The notes beneath the pieces are model-generated. The model searched no databases. It was given only the letters and a program-made list of their open reading frames with translations, and was not told the origin of the DNA. From Clostridia bacterium (GTDB lineage: Bacteria; Bacillota; Clostridia; Oscillospirales; CAG-272), in contig JAFVTI010000029.1 of the NCBI GenBank assembly GCA_017503325.1, positions 124,001 through 188,000 on the forward strand: a stretch of 64,000 nucleotides of DNA. The letters are read 5' to 3'. This document shows positions 9,031 to 17,950 of the stretch, in pieces. The translations under genes were made by a program, and so were the position numbers. Position 1 is the stretch's first letter, and each line of letters opens with the position of its first letter.

Positions 9031-9059
9031 TTGCTTTTTTGGCAATTATATTGTACAAT
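9031..9059 (+). promoter_or_regulatory. Putative promoter of the AraC-family regulator
   Basis: TTGCTT (9031-9036), 17 bp, TACAAT (9054-9059). It overlaps the ATTGC-rich region shared with the divergent promoter, so autoregulation is likely. Confidence 0.5.
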
Positions 9060-9092
9060 ATGTATAAGTCATAAGTTCAGAGGTGAAATTTT

Positions 9093-9899
9093 GTGAATGT
9101 TCAAATTATCAAGAATGGATTCATCTGCCATCATATCGCCGACATCCCCGATCCTGCGGCATTTCACAGACATATTCATAATGAATACGAGCTGCTTTAC
9201 TTCGTGCAAGGAGATGCGGATTGTACCATTGAAGGCTCTGTTTACCGCTTGCGTGAAAACGATCTGCTATTAATCGGGCCTCGCACCTTTCATTGTGTCA
9301 ACCCACGCAGTCCGGCGGTCTATGAACGCTTTGTCATCAATTTTCCCGATGAAATGGTTCCCGATTCTGTCAGAGGCTTTTTATCTGACGCAAATAATAT
9401 ATACAATTTACCAAAGGACAGCCCCATCTACCGATTCTATCAAAATTGGATCGATGCAGAAACACAGTTTACAACAGATGAAATGCTCAGTTTTGTACAA
9501 AGCTCAACGCCACAGCTGCTGACGTTTCTCAAATATCTGCCTCAAAAGAAAGATATCCAGCCTATCAGAAAAAATAAAACGCTACAGCAAATCTTACACT
9601 ACATCGATGAACACCCTACAGAGAATATCAATTCTGAAAAGCTGGCTTCCATGTTTTATATGAGCCCCTCGTGGATTGTTCACACGTTTCGCAAAGAGCT
9701 TGGAATTAACCTGATGCAGTATATTGCGAAGAAGCGGATTTTGTATGCAGAAAGCTTGATCAGAAACGGCGAAACTCCCACTGAGGCTGCTAAAATATGC
9801 GAATACGAAAGCTACGTTACGTTTTATCGTCAATATAAAAAAATACTCGGGCATTCTCCCAAGAACGATTTACCTTCCCATAACGCGAAAATGCTGTAA
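9093..9899 (+). CDS. AraC-family transcriptional regulator
   Basis: 268 residues beginning at GTG 9093, with AGAGGTG about 7 nt upstream. Residues 1-110 form a cupin-like sugar-sensing domain (HRHIHNEYELLYFVQG gives the cupin metal/ligand strand). Residues ~165-262 hold two helix-turn-helix motifs of the AraC type: NSEKLASMFYMSPSWIVHTFRKELG and, in the second helix pair, EAAKICEYESYVTFYRQYKK. It lies between the divergent isomerase operon and uxaC-uxuA-uxuB-kdgA-kdgK, so it most likely activates both in response to a uronic acid. Confidence 0.9.
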   Translation: MNVQIIKNGFICHHIADIPDPAAFHRHIHNEYELLYFVQGDADCTIEGSVYRLRENDLLLIGPRTFHCVNPRSPAVYERFVINFPDEMVPDSVRGFLSDANNIYNLPKDSPIYRFYQNWIDAETQFTTDEMLSFVQSSTPQLLTFLKYLPQKKDIQPIRKNKTLQQILHYIDEHPTENINSEKLASMFYMSPSWIVHTFRKELGINLMQYIAKKRILYAESLIRNGETPTEAAKICEYESYVTFYRQYKKILGHSPKNDLPSHNAKML

Positions 9900-9955
9900 T
9901 TGCAATCTATTTTACCATAATAACAATGCACATTGCAATTCTTATATGTTAGAAT
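9899..9955 (+). promoter_or_regulatory. uxaC operon promoter and two ATTGCAAT operator candidates
   Basis: ATTGCAAT occurs at 9899-9906 and 9932-9939. The second copy abuts a weak -35 (TGCACA, 9927-9932) that is 17 bp from TAGAAT (9950-9955). A CAATG-CA-CATTG inverted repeat covers 9924-9935. Arrangement fits AraC-type activation. Confidence 0.55.
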
Positions 9956-9988
9956 ATAAATATGCAATAATCAAAGAGAGGTGTACTT

Positions 9989-11380
9989 ATGAAGCAGTTC
10001 ATGGATCGCGATTTCTTACTCTCAACACCCACAGCCGTCACGCTCTATCGTGATTATGCGGCTGCTATGCCCTTGGTTGACTACCATTGTCACATTGATC
10101 CCAAGGAAATCTGGGAAAACAGGCAGTTTGAGAATCTGACACAAATCTGGCTTGGAGGCGACCATTACAAATGGCGCATTATGCGCTCCAACGGTGTTGC
10201 CGAGGAATATATCACCGGAAATGCGCCCGACCGAGAAAAATTCCAAAAGTTTGCAGAGGTGCTGCCCCGTTGCGTAGGTAACCCCATGTATCATTGGTGT
10301 CACCTGGAGCTGAAAACCTATTTCGGTTATGAAGGCGTGCTCAACGGTCAGACCGCAGAAGAGGTCTGGAATCTTTGCAACCAAAAGCTCAAAACCATGC
10401 GGGCAAGAGATTTCATCAAGGTAAGCAACGTTGCCATGATCGGCACGACCGATGACCCCTGCAGCGATCTTAGATACCACGCCCTGTTGGCTGATGCGGG
10501 ACTTGATACGAAGGTATGCCCAAGCTTCCGCCCCGACCCCGCACTCAATATGCATAAAAAAGGCTTTGCGGAATATATCGCCAAGCTCTCCGCTACGACG
10601 GGTATTGAAATCAAAACCATCGCAGACGTCAAGGCGGCACTCAGCACACGCATGGATAACTTTGCCGCGCATGGTTGCCGTGCAAGTGATCACGGCCTTG
10701 ATTACATCATGTACCGTACTGCAAGCGAAAACGATATCAATGCTGCACTTGCTGCCGCACTTGCGGGGCAGACCGTTTCCATGGATCTCGTGGAGGCTTA
10801 CCAGACCGAGCTGCTCTTGTTCTGCGGACGCGAGTACTCCAAGCGCGGATGGGTCATGCAGCTGCACTTCAGCTGTATGAGAAATCCCAACAGCCGCCGT
10901 TTTGCCGAGCTTGGTCCCGATACCGGCTTTGATTGCATTGCCGTCACCGACAGCTGTGCTGCACTTTATAAGCTGATGGACATATGGGACAAGGATCAGA
11001 CCCTGCCCCGCACCATTCTTTACAGCCTCAATCCTGCAGACAATCAATGGATCGATTCGTTGGTGGGAGCATTCCAGGACAGCTCGATCCCGGGCAAGAT
11101 CCAGCATGGCAGCGCCTGGTGGTTCAACGATAATAAGGTGGGCATGCAGGAGCAGATGACCAGCCTTGCCAATCTTGGTATTCTCGGCAACTTTATTGGC
11201 ATGCTGACCGACTCCCGAAGCTTCCTCAGCTACACAAGACACGAGTACTTCCGCAGAATTCTTTGTAATCTGATCGGTAATTGGATCGAAAACGGCGAGT
11301 ATCCCTGCGACATTGAGACCGCAGGCGCACTCGTGCAGGATATTTGTTACAACAATGCAGCCCGCTATTTTGGTCTGTAA
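9989..11380 (+). CDS. uxaC: Glucuronate (uronate) isomerase
   Basis: 463 residues, normal UxaC length, start behind AGAGAGGTG. It converts D-glucuronate to D-fructuronate and D-galacturonate to D-tagaturonate in the cytoplasm. The family is recognised by DYHCHIDPKEIWENRQF with its metal-binding HxH, IWLGGDHYKWR, the LQHSCMR-like segment MQLHFSCMRN, and YTRHEYFRRILCNLIG near the end. First gene of the hexuronate operon; 15 nt precede uxuA. Confidence 0.96.
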   Translation: MKQFMDRDFLLSTPTAVTLYRDYAAAMPLVDYHCHIDPKEIWENRQFENLTQIWLGGDHYKWRIMRSNGVAEEYITGNAPDREKFQKFAEVLPRCVGNPMYHWCHLELKTYFGYEGVLNGQTAEEVWNLCNQKLKTMRARDFIKVSNVAMIGTTDDPCSDLRYHALLADAGLDTKVCPSFRPDPALNMHKKGFAEYIAKLSATTGIEIKTIADVKAALSTRMDNFAAHGCRASDHGLDYIMYRTASENDINAALAAALAGQTVSMDLVEAYQTELLLFCGREYSKRGWVMQLHFSCMRNPNSRRFAELGPDTGFDCIAVTDSCAALYKLMDIWDKDQTLPRTILYSLNPADNQWIDSLVGAFQDSSIPGKIQHGSAWWFNDNKVGMQEQMTSLANLGILGNFIGMLTDSRSFLSYTRHEYFRRILCNLIGNWIENGEYPCDIETAGALVQDICYNNAARYFGL

Positions 11381-11395
11381 AAGGAGACTTTCACT

Positions 11396-12478
11396 ATGCA
11401 AATGACGTTTCGCTGGTATGGCAAGGGCAACGATAAGATCAGCCTTGCCGATATCAAACAGATTCCCGGTGTGACCGGAATTGTCTGGGCCTTGCACGAC
11501 AAGATGCCCGGAGAGATCTGGCAGCCCGATGAAATTGCAAAGGTTAAAGCACAGCTTGATGAATACGGCTTTAACATGGACGTTGTCGAATCGGTCAACG
11601 TGCACGATGACATCAAGATCGGTCTTCCTACAAGAGATGGCTATATTGAAAACTACAAGCAGACCATTCGTAACCTTGCCCCCTTTGGCGTCAAGGTCAT
11701 CTGCTACAATTTCATGCCCATCTTTGACTGGACCAGATCCAATCTGTTCCACCCCGTAGGTGACGGCTCGACTGCACTGTTCTATGAAAAGAACATGATT
11801 CAGGATGACTACAACGCAATGGCCAAGTACATCCTGGATTTCACCGAAAAGTACAATATGTCCTTCCCCGGCTGGGAGCCCGAGCGTATGGCAAGGCTGG
11901 ACCAGCTGTTCCGGGCTTACGCCGACGTTGACCACGAAAAGCTTTGGGCAAATCTCAAATACTTCCTTGAAGCGCTTATGCCCGTTTGCGAAGAGACCGG
12001 TATCAAGATGGCCATTCACATGGACGACCCGCCTTGGGATATCTTTGGTCTGCCCAGACTTTTGGTGGACGAGCCCTCGATCGACCGATTTCTTTCCATG
12101 GTCGATCACCCCTGTAACTGTCTGACGCTCTGCTCCGGCAGCCTGAACGCAAACCCCGACACCAATGTAGCAGACATCGTACGCAAGCACTGCGACAGGA
12201 TCGCGTTTGCGCACATCCGTAACGTCAAACACTTTGAGAACGGCGATTTCTCCGAGGCCAGCCACCGCGACTGTGATGGAGACACCGGGATCCTTGACAT
12301 TCTAAAGGCTTACCACGACTGCGGTTACAAGGGCTATATCAGACCCGACCACGGCAGACACCTGTGGGGCGAGGGCCCCGGCACCGTCAGACCCGGTTAC
12401 GGTCTTTACGATCGCGCGCTTGGCATTATGTATATGCTGGGCGTCTGGGATATGCTTGATAAATTGGAGGAAACATAA
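11396..12478 (+). CDS. uxuA: Mannonate dehydratase
   Basis: 360 residues, the usual length, preceded by AAGGAGACTTTCACT. It dehydrates D-mannonate to 2-keto-3-deoxygluconate. UxuA-specific blocks include MTFRWYGKGNDKISL, IPGVTGIVWALHD, AIHMDDPPWDIFGLPR with metal-binding His and Asp, CSGSLNANPDTN, FAHIRNVK and RPDHGRHLWGE. TIM-barrel fold, manganese or iron dependent. Its stop codon is directly followed by the start of the next gene. Confidence 0.97.
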   Translation: MQMTFRWYGKGNDKISLADIKQIPGVTGIVWALHDKMPGEIWQPDEIAKVKAQLDEYGFNMDVVESVNVHDDIKIGLPTRDGYIENYKQTIRNLAPFGVKVICYNFMPIFDWTRSNLFHPVGDGSTALFYEKNMIQDDYNAMAKYILDFTEKYNMSFPGWEPERMARLDQLFRAYADVDHEKLWANLKYFLEALMPVCEETGIKMAIHMDDPPWDIFGLPRLLVDEPSIDRFLSMVDHPCNCLTLCSGSLNANPDTNVADIVRKHCDRIAFAHIRNVKHFENGDFSEASHRDCDGDTGILDILKAYHDCGYKGYIRPDHGRHLWGEGPGTVRPGYGLYDRALGIMYMLGVWDMLDKLEET

Positions 12479-13321
12479 ATGATTCACTTACCTTTACATA
12501 TTGATTATACCGATAAGGTTGTTGTTATAACGGGCGCAGGCGGTCTGATCTGCGGTGCAATGGCTCGTGCTTTTGCACAGTGCGGCGCAAAGGTTGCAGC
12601 TCTTGATCTCAACGAGGAAGCTGTTTTGAAGCTGGCTGACGAGCTTTGTGCAGAAGGCTTTATCTGCAAGGGCTACAAGGCAAACGTACTTGAGCCCGAG
12701 GTACTGGAGGCAGTTCATGCACAGGTGCTGGCTGATTTTGGCAAGTGCAACATTCTGATCAACGGTGCGGGAGGTAATAATCCCAGAGCAACCACCACAA
12801 ACGAGTATCACCACGAGGCAACTCCCAACGGCAAGTCCTTCTTTGATCTGGACGCCGACGGCGTGGATTTCGTATTCAAGCTCAATTTCCAAGGGACACT
12901 GCTCCCCACGCAAGTCTTTGCAAAGGACATGCTGGAGGATGGCGGCTGCATTCTCAATATTTCTTCCATGAATGCATATACACCTCTGACCAAGATCCCC
13001 GCATACTCTGCTGCCAAGGCAGGCATCTCCAACTTTACACAATGGCTGGCGACGCACTTTGCAGGCATGGGCATCCGCTGCAACGCGATCGCTCCCGGCT
13101 TCCTTGTTTCCGCGCAGAACTATTCTCTGCTCTTCCACGAGGACGGCACGCCCACCGCAAGAAGCGCAAAGATCCTCAACGGTACTCCCTGCCACAGATA
13201 CGTCAATGCAGAAGAGCTGCTGGGTGCTACCCTGTTCCTTTGTGACGACAGAAGCGCATCCGCGATCACCGGTGTCGTGCTTCCCATCGACTGCGGCTTT
13301 GCTGCATATTCGGGCGTATAA
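12479..13321 (+). CDS. uxuB: SDR-family fructuronate reductase (D-mannonate oxidoreductase)
   Basis: 280 residues. The short-chain dehydrogenase fold shows TGAGGLICG for NAD(P) binding, NINGAGG-type NAG motif as NILINGAGGN, and the catalytic Ser with YSAAKAG (Tyr-x-x-x-Lys). The extra ATTTNEYHHEAT insert after the NAG strand is typical of the Bacillus YjmF/UxuB type, not the larger E. coli UxuB. It reduces D-fructuronate to D-mannonate, the step between uxaC and uxuA. ATG begins immediately after the uxuA stop (GGAGG lies inside uxuA). Confidence 0.88.
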   Translation: MIHLPLHIDYTDKVVVITGAGGLICGAMARAFAQCGAKVAALDLNEEAVLKLADELCAEGFICKGYKANVLEPEVLEAVHAQVLADFGKCNILINGAGGNNPRATTTNEYHHEATPNGKSFFDLDADGVDFVFKLNFQGTLLPTQVFAKDMLEDGGCILNISSMNAYTPLTKIPAYSAAKAGISNFTQWLATHFAGMGIRCNAIAPGFLVSAQNYSLLFHEDGTPTARSAKILNGTPCHRYVNAEELLGATLFLCDDRSASAITGVVLPIDCGFAAYSGV

Positions 13322-13333
13322 GGAGGGGCTGAC

Positions 13334-13960
13334 ATGACCGTACTTGAAAGATTTTCCCGCGTGGGCATCGTTCCGGTGGTCGTCATTGACAAGGTAGAGG
13401 ACGCAGTTCCTTGCGCCAAGGCTTTGCTTGCAGGCGGCGTGGACGTGATGGAGATCACCTTCCGTACCTCTGCGGCACCCGAAGCGATCAAAGCCGTTTC
13501 CGAAGCTTGCCCCGATATGATGGTCGGCGCAGGTACCGTGCTCAATCTTGAGCAATGCAAGCTGGCTTGCGAGATGGGTGCGAAATTCATCGTGTCTCCC
13601 GGCTTTGACCGCGACGTGGTTGCTTACTGTATCGAAAACGATATCGCAACCACCCCCGGCTGCGTCACGCCCACCGAGATCACGGCTGCGGTTAACATGG
13701 GTCTGAAGGTCATTAAGTTCTTCCCCGCTAACGTTTACGGCGGTCTGAACGCCATGAAAAACCTCTCTGCTCCTTTCGTGGGCATCAAATTCTTGCCCAC
13801 GGGCGGCATCAACACCGCAAACGTACGCGAGTACATCGACGCTCCCTTTATCCAGGCCGTGGGCGGGTCCTGGATCTGCCCTCGCGCTGATATTGCGGCA
13901 GGTAACTGGGATAAGATCACCGCGCTGTGCCTTGAAGCCCGCGCAGCAGCGTTTAACTAA
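13334..13960 (+). CDS. kdgA: 2-keto-3-deoxy-6-phosphogluconate aldolase
   Basis: 208 residues, typical KDPG/KHG aldolase. Motifs are MEITFRT (acid-base Glu), GAGTVLN, FIVSPGFD, KFFPAN with the Schiff-base lysine, and LPTGGI for phosphate binding. It cleaves KDPG to pyruvate and glyceraldehyde-3-phosphate. AGGAGG lies 8 nt before ATG 13334, 12 nt after uxuB. Confidence 0.96.
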   Translation: MTVLERFSRVGIVPVVVIDKVEDAVPCAKALLAGGVDVMEITFRTSAAPEAIKAVSEACPDMMVGAGTVLNLEQCKLACEMGAKFIVSPGFDRDVVAYCIENDIATTPGCVTPTEITAAVNMGLKVIKFFPANVYGGLNAMKNLSAPFVGIKFLPTGGINTANVREYIDAPFIQAVGGSWICPRADIAAGNWDKITALCLEARAAAFN

Positions 13961-13973
13961 GCAGGAGGCAGAT

Positions 13974-15002
13974 ATGGCAAAGATTATTACGTTTGGTGAG
14001 CTGATGCTCAGACTTCAGCCCAACAATTATGAAAGATTCGTGCAGGCAAGTCAAGTGGAATTCTCCTTTGGCGGCGGTGAGGCAAATGTCGCGGTTTCTC
14101 TTGCAAATTACGGCATGGACGTGGCGTTCGTGACCAAGCTCCCCGCACACGCCATCGGCCAGGCTGCAGTCAATTCCCTGCGCAGATACGGCGTAGACAC
14201 CTCGATGATCGTGCGCGGCGGTGACCGCATCGGCATTTACTTCAACGAAAAGGGCGCTTCTCAGCGCGGCTCTGTTTGCATCTACGACCGCGCAAACTCC
14301 GCAATTGCAAAAGCAGATGCCAAAGATTTTGATTGGGATAAGATCTTTGACGGTGCCGAATGGTTTCACTTTACCGGCATCACTCCTGCGCTGGGTCAGA
14401 ACGTAGCAGATATTTGTCTGGAGGCCTGCAAGGCAGCAAAGGCCAAGGGCATTAAGATCTCCTGCGATCTCAATTACCGTGGCAAGCTGTGGACTCGTGC
14501 ACAGGCGCGCGAGACCATGACCAAGCTTTGCGAGTACGTGGACGTTTGCATTTCAAACGAGGAGGACGCAAAGGACGTTTTCGGCATTGAGGCTGAGGCT
14601 ACCGATATTTACGGCGGTGAGATCAACCACGAAGGGTACAAGTCGGTTGCCAAGCAGCTGGCTGATAAAATTGCCTTTGAGATGGTTGCCATCACACTTC
14701 GTGAAAGCCACAGCGCAAGTGCCAACGGATGGAGCGCAATGCTCTATAACGTAGCCGAGGACAAGTACTGCTTCTCCAAAAAGTACGAGCTGACCATTAT
14801 TGACCGCGTAGGCGGCGGTGACTCGTTTGGCGGTGGCCTTATTTATGCGGTGCTCAACGGTAAGGACACGCAGGCTGCTGTGGAATTTGCAGTTGCTGCA
14901 TCCGCGCTCAAGCATACCATCGGCGGTGACTACAACATGGTCACTGTTGCCGAGGTGGAAAAGCTGGCAGGCGGCGACGCCTCGGGCAGAATTCAGAGAT
15001 AA
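13974..15002 (+). CDS. kdgK: 2-keto-3-deoxygluconate kinase (PfkB family)
   Basis: 342 residues from ATG 13974 (AGGAGGCAGAT upstream); an earlier in-frame ATG lies within kdgA and lacks a ribosome binding site. PfkB features: FGELMLRL, FGGGEANVA, GIYFNEKGASQRGS, and DRVGGGDSFGGGLIYA, the anion-hole/catalytic Asp signature with Gly replacing the common Ala. It phosphorylates KDG to KDPG, the substrate of the preceding gene product. Last gene of the operon. Confidence 0.93.
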   Translation: MAKIITFGELMLRLQPNNYERFVQASQVEFSFGGGEANVAVSLANYGMDVAFVTKLPAHAIGQAAVNSLRRYGVDTSMIVRGGDRIGIYFNEKGASQRGSVCIYDRANSAIAKADAKDFDWDKIFDGAEWFHFTGITPALGQNVADICLEACKAAKAKGIKISCDLNYRGKLWTRAQARETMTKLCEYVDVCISNEEDAKDVFGIEAEATDIYGGEINHEGYKSVAKQLADKIAFEMVAITLRESHSASANGWSAMLYNVAEDKYCFSKKYELTIIDRVGGGDSFGGGLIYAVLNGKDTQAAVEFAVAASALKHTIGGDYNMVTVAEVEKLAGGDASGRIQR

Positions 15003-15017
15003 TCCATATTCATACAC

Positions 15018-15049
15018 AAAACGGCTGAGTCTTACGACTCAGCCGTTTT
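15018..15049. terminator. Bidirectional terminator after kdgK and the XRE gene
   Basis: A 14-bp perfect stem (15018-15031 with 15036-15049), loop TTAC, A-run on the left and T-run on the right, between convergent genes. Confidence 0.9.
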
Positions 15050-15068
15050 GCTTTGAAAATTCAAGCAG

Positions 15069-16148
15069 TTATCTGTATTTTTCCAATACTGCTGCGTACT
15101 GCGGATTCTTCAGCAATTCAGCATGCCTGCCACCGTTTGGATGAAGCAAACTGTCAACCATCCATGCCAAAAAGTCGTCCGCTGCCACTGTTACTCTATC
15201 GGGAAAATACGCTTGACGAACCGCATTATCCAACTTTACTGCCTTCGCGATCTGCTTTGCTGCATACAGATTCATATCCAGCAAGTCAATAATATCCTCA
15301 TCATAACCGCCTCTGAAGGTCATATCATTTCTCATTCTGCCAAGGAAGGCCTCGGCAAGCCCTGCAAAGAAAATATCGCCTGTTTCATCAAATGCATTCA
15401 GCATCAGGCGGCCGTATTTCTTTGCTTTCAGAGCTCTTTCTTTCATTGTAAGCGAACTGTCAAAGAAGATGGCGCGACCCAATTTATCACCCGCAAAAGC
15501 GATGAGTTCATACATGTTTTTTCGCAAATAATAGTAATATTCGTCCGTGTCTTTGGCAAACAGCTGCTCGGTCTTTTGCGCCCCGGTTGTGAACCAATCC
15601 GCAAAATTGGTTTGGTAGATCGCAAGCGCTTCATCGGTTTTTCCTTCCGCATGAAGAATTTTTGCGCGCATATTCCATGCACTCAAACGAATCTTTTCAT
15701 CTGTGCATCCTTCCAATATTCTCTCGCAGATAGTCAGAAATTCATCCTTGTGAGCGATCAGAACAGCAGGATCATTGTCTGCCAGGTCCCCTGCTATATT
15801 CCACATATAGTTGCTCATGATCATGTAATCATTGGGATAATCATTATGCGCCTTTATAATGATCTCTCGTGCCTTGGCGGGATCACTTCTCCAAAGCTTT
15901 TTGTAAAGCAAAAGCACTTCATCTATATGTGCTTGAATTTTTTCTTGATCATACCCCATAAGCTCGTCAAGCGTGACTCCGAAGAAATACGCCAAAGGCT
16001 GCAGATTGGTAATATCCGGGTAGGTCTCACCGCGCTCCCATTTGCTGACCGCAGCACACGTGACGTTCATCGCAACCGAGAGCTGCTCCTGTGTGATATT
16101 TTTTGCTGTACGCAAACGCTTGATGTTTGCACCAATGGTCATTTCCAT
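15069..16148 (-). CDS. XRE-family regulator with large helical C-terminal domain
   Basis: 359 residues, GGAGG 6 nt before ATG 16148. Residues ~5-62 are a Cro/CI helix-turn-helix (GANIKRLRTAKNITQEQLSVAM with AAVSKWERGETYPDI). The remaining ~290 residues are helical and low in motifs, resembling the TPR-like sensor tails often fused to such HTHs in clostridia (KAREIIIKAHNDYPND is repeat-like). Target genes and ligand are unknown. Monocistronic. Confidence 0.82.
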   Translation of the reverse strand: MEMTIGANIKRLRTAKNITQEQLSVAMNVTCAAVSKWERGETYPDITNLQPLAYFFGVTLDELMGYDQEKIQAHIDEVLLLYKKLWRSDPAKAREIIIKAHNDYPNDYMIMSNYMWNIAGDLADNDPAVLIAHKDEFLTICERILEGCTDEKIRLSAWNMRAKILHAEGKTDEALAIYQTNFADWFTTGAQKTEQLFAKDTDEYYYYLRKNMYELIAFAGDKLGRAIFFDSSLTMKERALKAKKYGRLMLNAFDETGDIFFAGLAEAFLGRMRNDMTFRGGYDEDIIDLLDMNLYAAKQIAKAVKLDNAVRQAYFPDRVTVAADDFLAWMVDSLLHPNGGRHAELLKNPQYAAVLEKYR

Positions 16149-16195
16149 ATGATACCTCCATAATGAATAGTAAGCCGACGTCTGCTTCTGCTTTT

Positions 16196-16223
16196 ATTAT
16201 AGCATATTATTTGTGGCTGTAAA
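16196..16223 (-). promoter_or_regulatory. Promoter of the XRE-family gene
   Basis: TTTACA (16218-16223) and TATAAT (16196-16201) on the minus strand, 16 bp apart. The rest of 16224-16339 holds only a short hairpin (GAAGATT/AATCTTC, 16291-16307) without a T-run in the useful direction. Confidence 0.65.
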
Positions 16224-16339
16224 GGTATTGTTGGGAAACATCAATGATAGTATTGGTTGAAAAATTATAGCACTTGTATACAAGCAGGGAGAAGATTTGA
16301 AATCTTCTTCCTATCATAGATGTTTTTTTCTGTTTATTA

Positions 16340-17950
16340 TTAGTTATGGACAAACGGGATCTGATCAATCGTCAGCTCACCGTCCGTGCATATCACACGA
16401 ATTGTGCTTGCTTCCCAATCGCCTGCCCAATTCAAGCCAAAGCAATACGCACCGGAGTTTTGCTCAATCGCATTCCATTCATCCATAGTTCCATGAAATT
16501 CAATCTCGTTCAGCAAATGACAATCCGAAAATGCTGCATCACCGATGACAGTGACAGAATCAGGAATTACGACCTTTTCCAAAGCGCTCCCTGCAAAGGC
16601 AAGCACATCGATCTTGGTAACGCCATGCGGAATTTCCAATATGATCGAATCAAATACCTCCCCATCCATCGGACCGTTCCACGCATATGAGCCGGCTCCC
16701 ATAAATGTACCATATTCAATCGTCGTAGTTGTATCCGGTATATAAATATTGGCCAAGGAGTAACAGTAACTAAAGGCGGATTGGTCAATCACTTCAAGTT
16801 GTTCCGGGTAATGGATGTTTTTAAGTCTCTGACACATATCAAACGCACCGTTTCCGATCTTCTTTATTCCATCATGTAAATATACGTCTTGTAAATTCAC
16901 ACAATGATAAAATGCAGCAAACGGCAGTTCTGAAACTCCGCCCATAACATTCACGCTTTTCAGCCCATATACATGTGAAAAAGCGTGCTCTTGCATCACT
17001 TCAAGCGATTCCGGCAAGACAATAGTTTCCAAATTGGTGTAAGAAAACGCCCATTCTTCAATGATATTCAACCCATTTGGCAAAGTCACTCCCACCAGAT
17101 ATTCTTCTTCAAAGAATGCATATCTTCCAATGCTCCTCACGGGAATATCAAGAATGCTTTCCGGGATGATCAACGTAAATTTTTCGCGGTCTGTTTTACT
17201 CTGATCCTTAGCTTGCTTGGTTCTGCCAAGCACGGTCCAATAAGAATTATCCGCGCTTAACAGATATCTCACGTCTTGCTCGTCCGTATATTCACTTGGT
17301 AGAGGTTCTGTCGTTTGCATATCAGAGTCCGTTAGTTGCTCGTCGGATATGCTTGTTGTCTGTTCTTCAGAAATCGATTCTGTGATCGATTCGTTTTGTG
17401 TGGTGCCCTCCTCCGGCGCCCCAATAATACCTTCGATCTGCTTCTTATGCCGCAGAAAATAGTCATACATACGTTCCAAGAAAGCCCCGAGTCGTTGCAA
17501 GAATTCGGAAAACAGCAGGCTGTCGGACGATTTTAGTTTTGATATCAACGATTCTTCCGTCCCTGCTTTCATCGCTTGAAATACGTTCTCGGTCATTTCC
17601 CATTCTATCCAATTGATATGCAAATGTGTTTCGAGTGGCGTTGTATCGTCAGGAGCATCGGGATCCTGCGGGACGTCCGCCTGCTGATCAAGCGGAAACA
17701 GCAGGTGATCAACAACCTGATTGCTCCATTCTTGTACGGGATTTCCGTCAAAAATCATCAATGAAAGAGGCAAAGATACAAACAGCATGCAAATAGTCAG
17801 GATCAAGCATGCTGCGCTGATCATTAAAACGCGCATTTTTTGTTTCCGTCTTGTTTTCAGAATCCCCAGCTTGGTTTCATATTGAACGTACTCTACAACG
17901 TATTTCTGATCAATTGCGGAAATTGCATCTATCATATAATTTTTCTTCAT
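16340..17950 (-). CDS. Membrane-anchored BspA-type leucine-rich-repeat protein, candidate anti-sigma factor
   Basis: 536 residues. Residues 1-40 are cytoplasmic and basic, 40-66 a single membrane helix, 70-240 an extracytoplasmic acidic/Ser-Thr-rich linker, and ~245-500 about eight LRR_5 repeats of the form (I/V)GxxAFxxCxxLxxVxLPxxLxxI. ATG 17950 overlaps the sigma-factor stop by 4 nt (ATGA), so the two are translationally coupled. The short cytosolic segment (IDAISAIDQKYVVEYV) resembles the sigma-binding N-terminus of non-zinc clostridial anti-sigma factors; together with the coupling this suggests a sensor/anti-sigma role. It could instead be simply an ECF-regulated surface adhesin. Confidence 0.75.
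   Translation of the reverse strand: MKKNYMIDAISAIDQKYVVEYVQYETKLGILKTRRKQKMRVLMISAACLILTICMLFVSLPLSLMIFDGNPVQEWSNQVVDHLLFPLDQQADVPQDPDAPDDTTPLETHLHINWIEWEMTENVFQAMKAGTEESLISKLKSSDSLLFSEFLQRLGAFLERMYDYFLRHKKQIEGIIGAPEEGTTQNESITESISEEQTTSISDEQLTDSDMQTTEPLPSEYTDEQDVRYLLSADNSYWTVLGRTKQAKDQSKTDREKFTLIIPESILDIPVRSIGRYAFFEEEYLVGVTLPNGLNIIEEWAFSYTNLETIVLPESLEVMQEHAFSHVYGLKSVNVMGGVSELPFAAFYHCVNLQDVYLHDGIKKIGNGAFDMCQRLKNIHYPEQLEVIDQSAFSYCYSLANIYIPDTTTTIEYGTFMGAGSYAWNGPMDGEVFDSIILEIPHGVTKIDVLAFAGSALEKVVIPDSVTVIGDAAFSDCHLLNEIEFHGTMDEWNAIEQNSGAYCFGLNWAGDWEASTIRVICTDGELTIDQIPFVHN

Noticed and set aside
10022..12265. A 747-residue open frame antisense to uxaC-uxuA
   Set aside because: It mirrors two fully recognisable enzymes; composition and His/Val-rich translation are typical antisense shadows.
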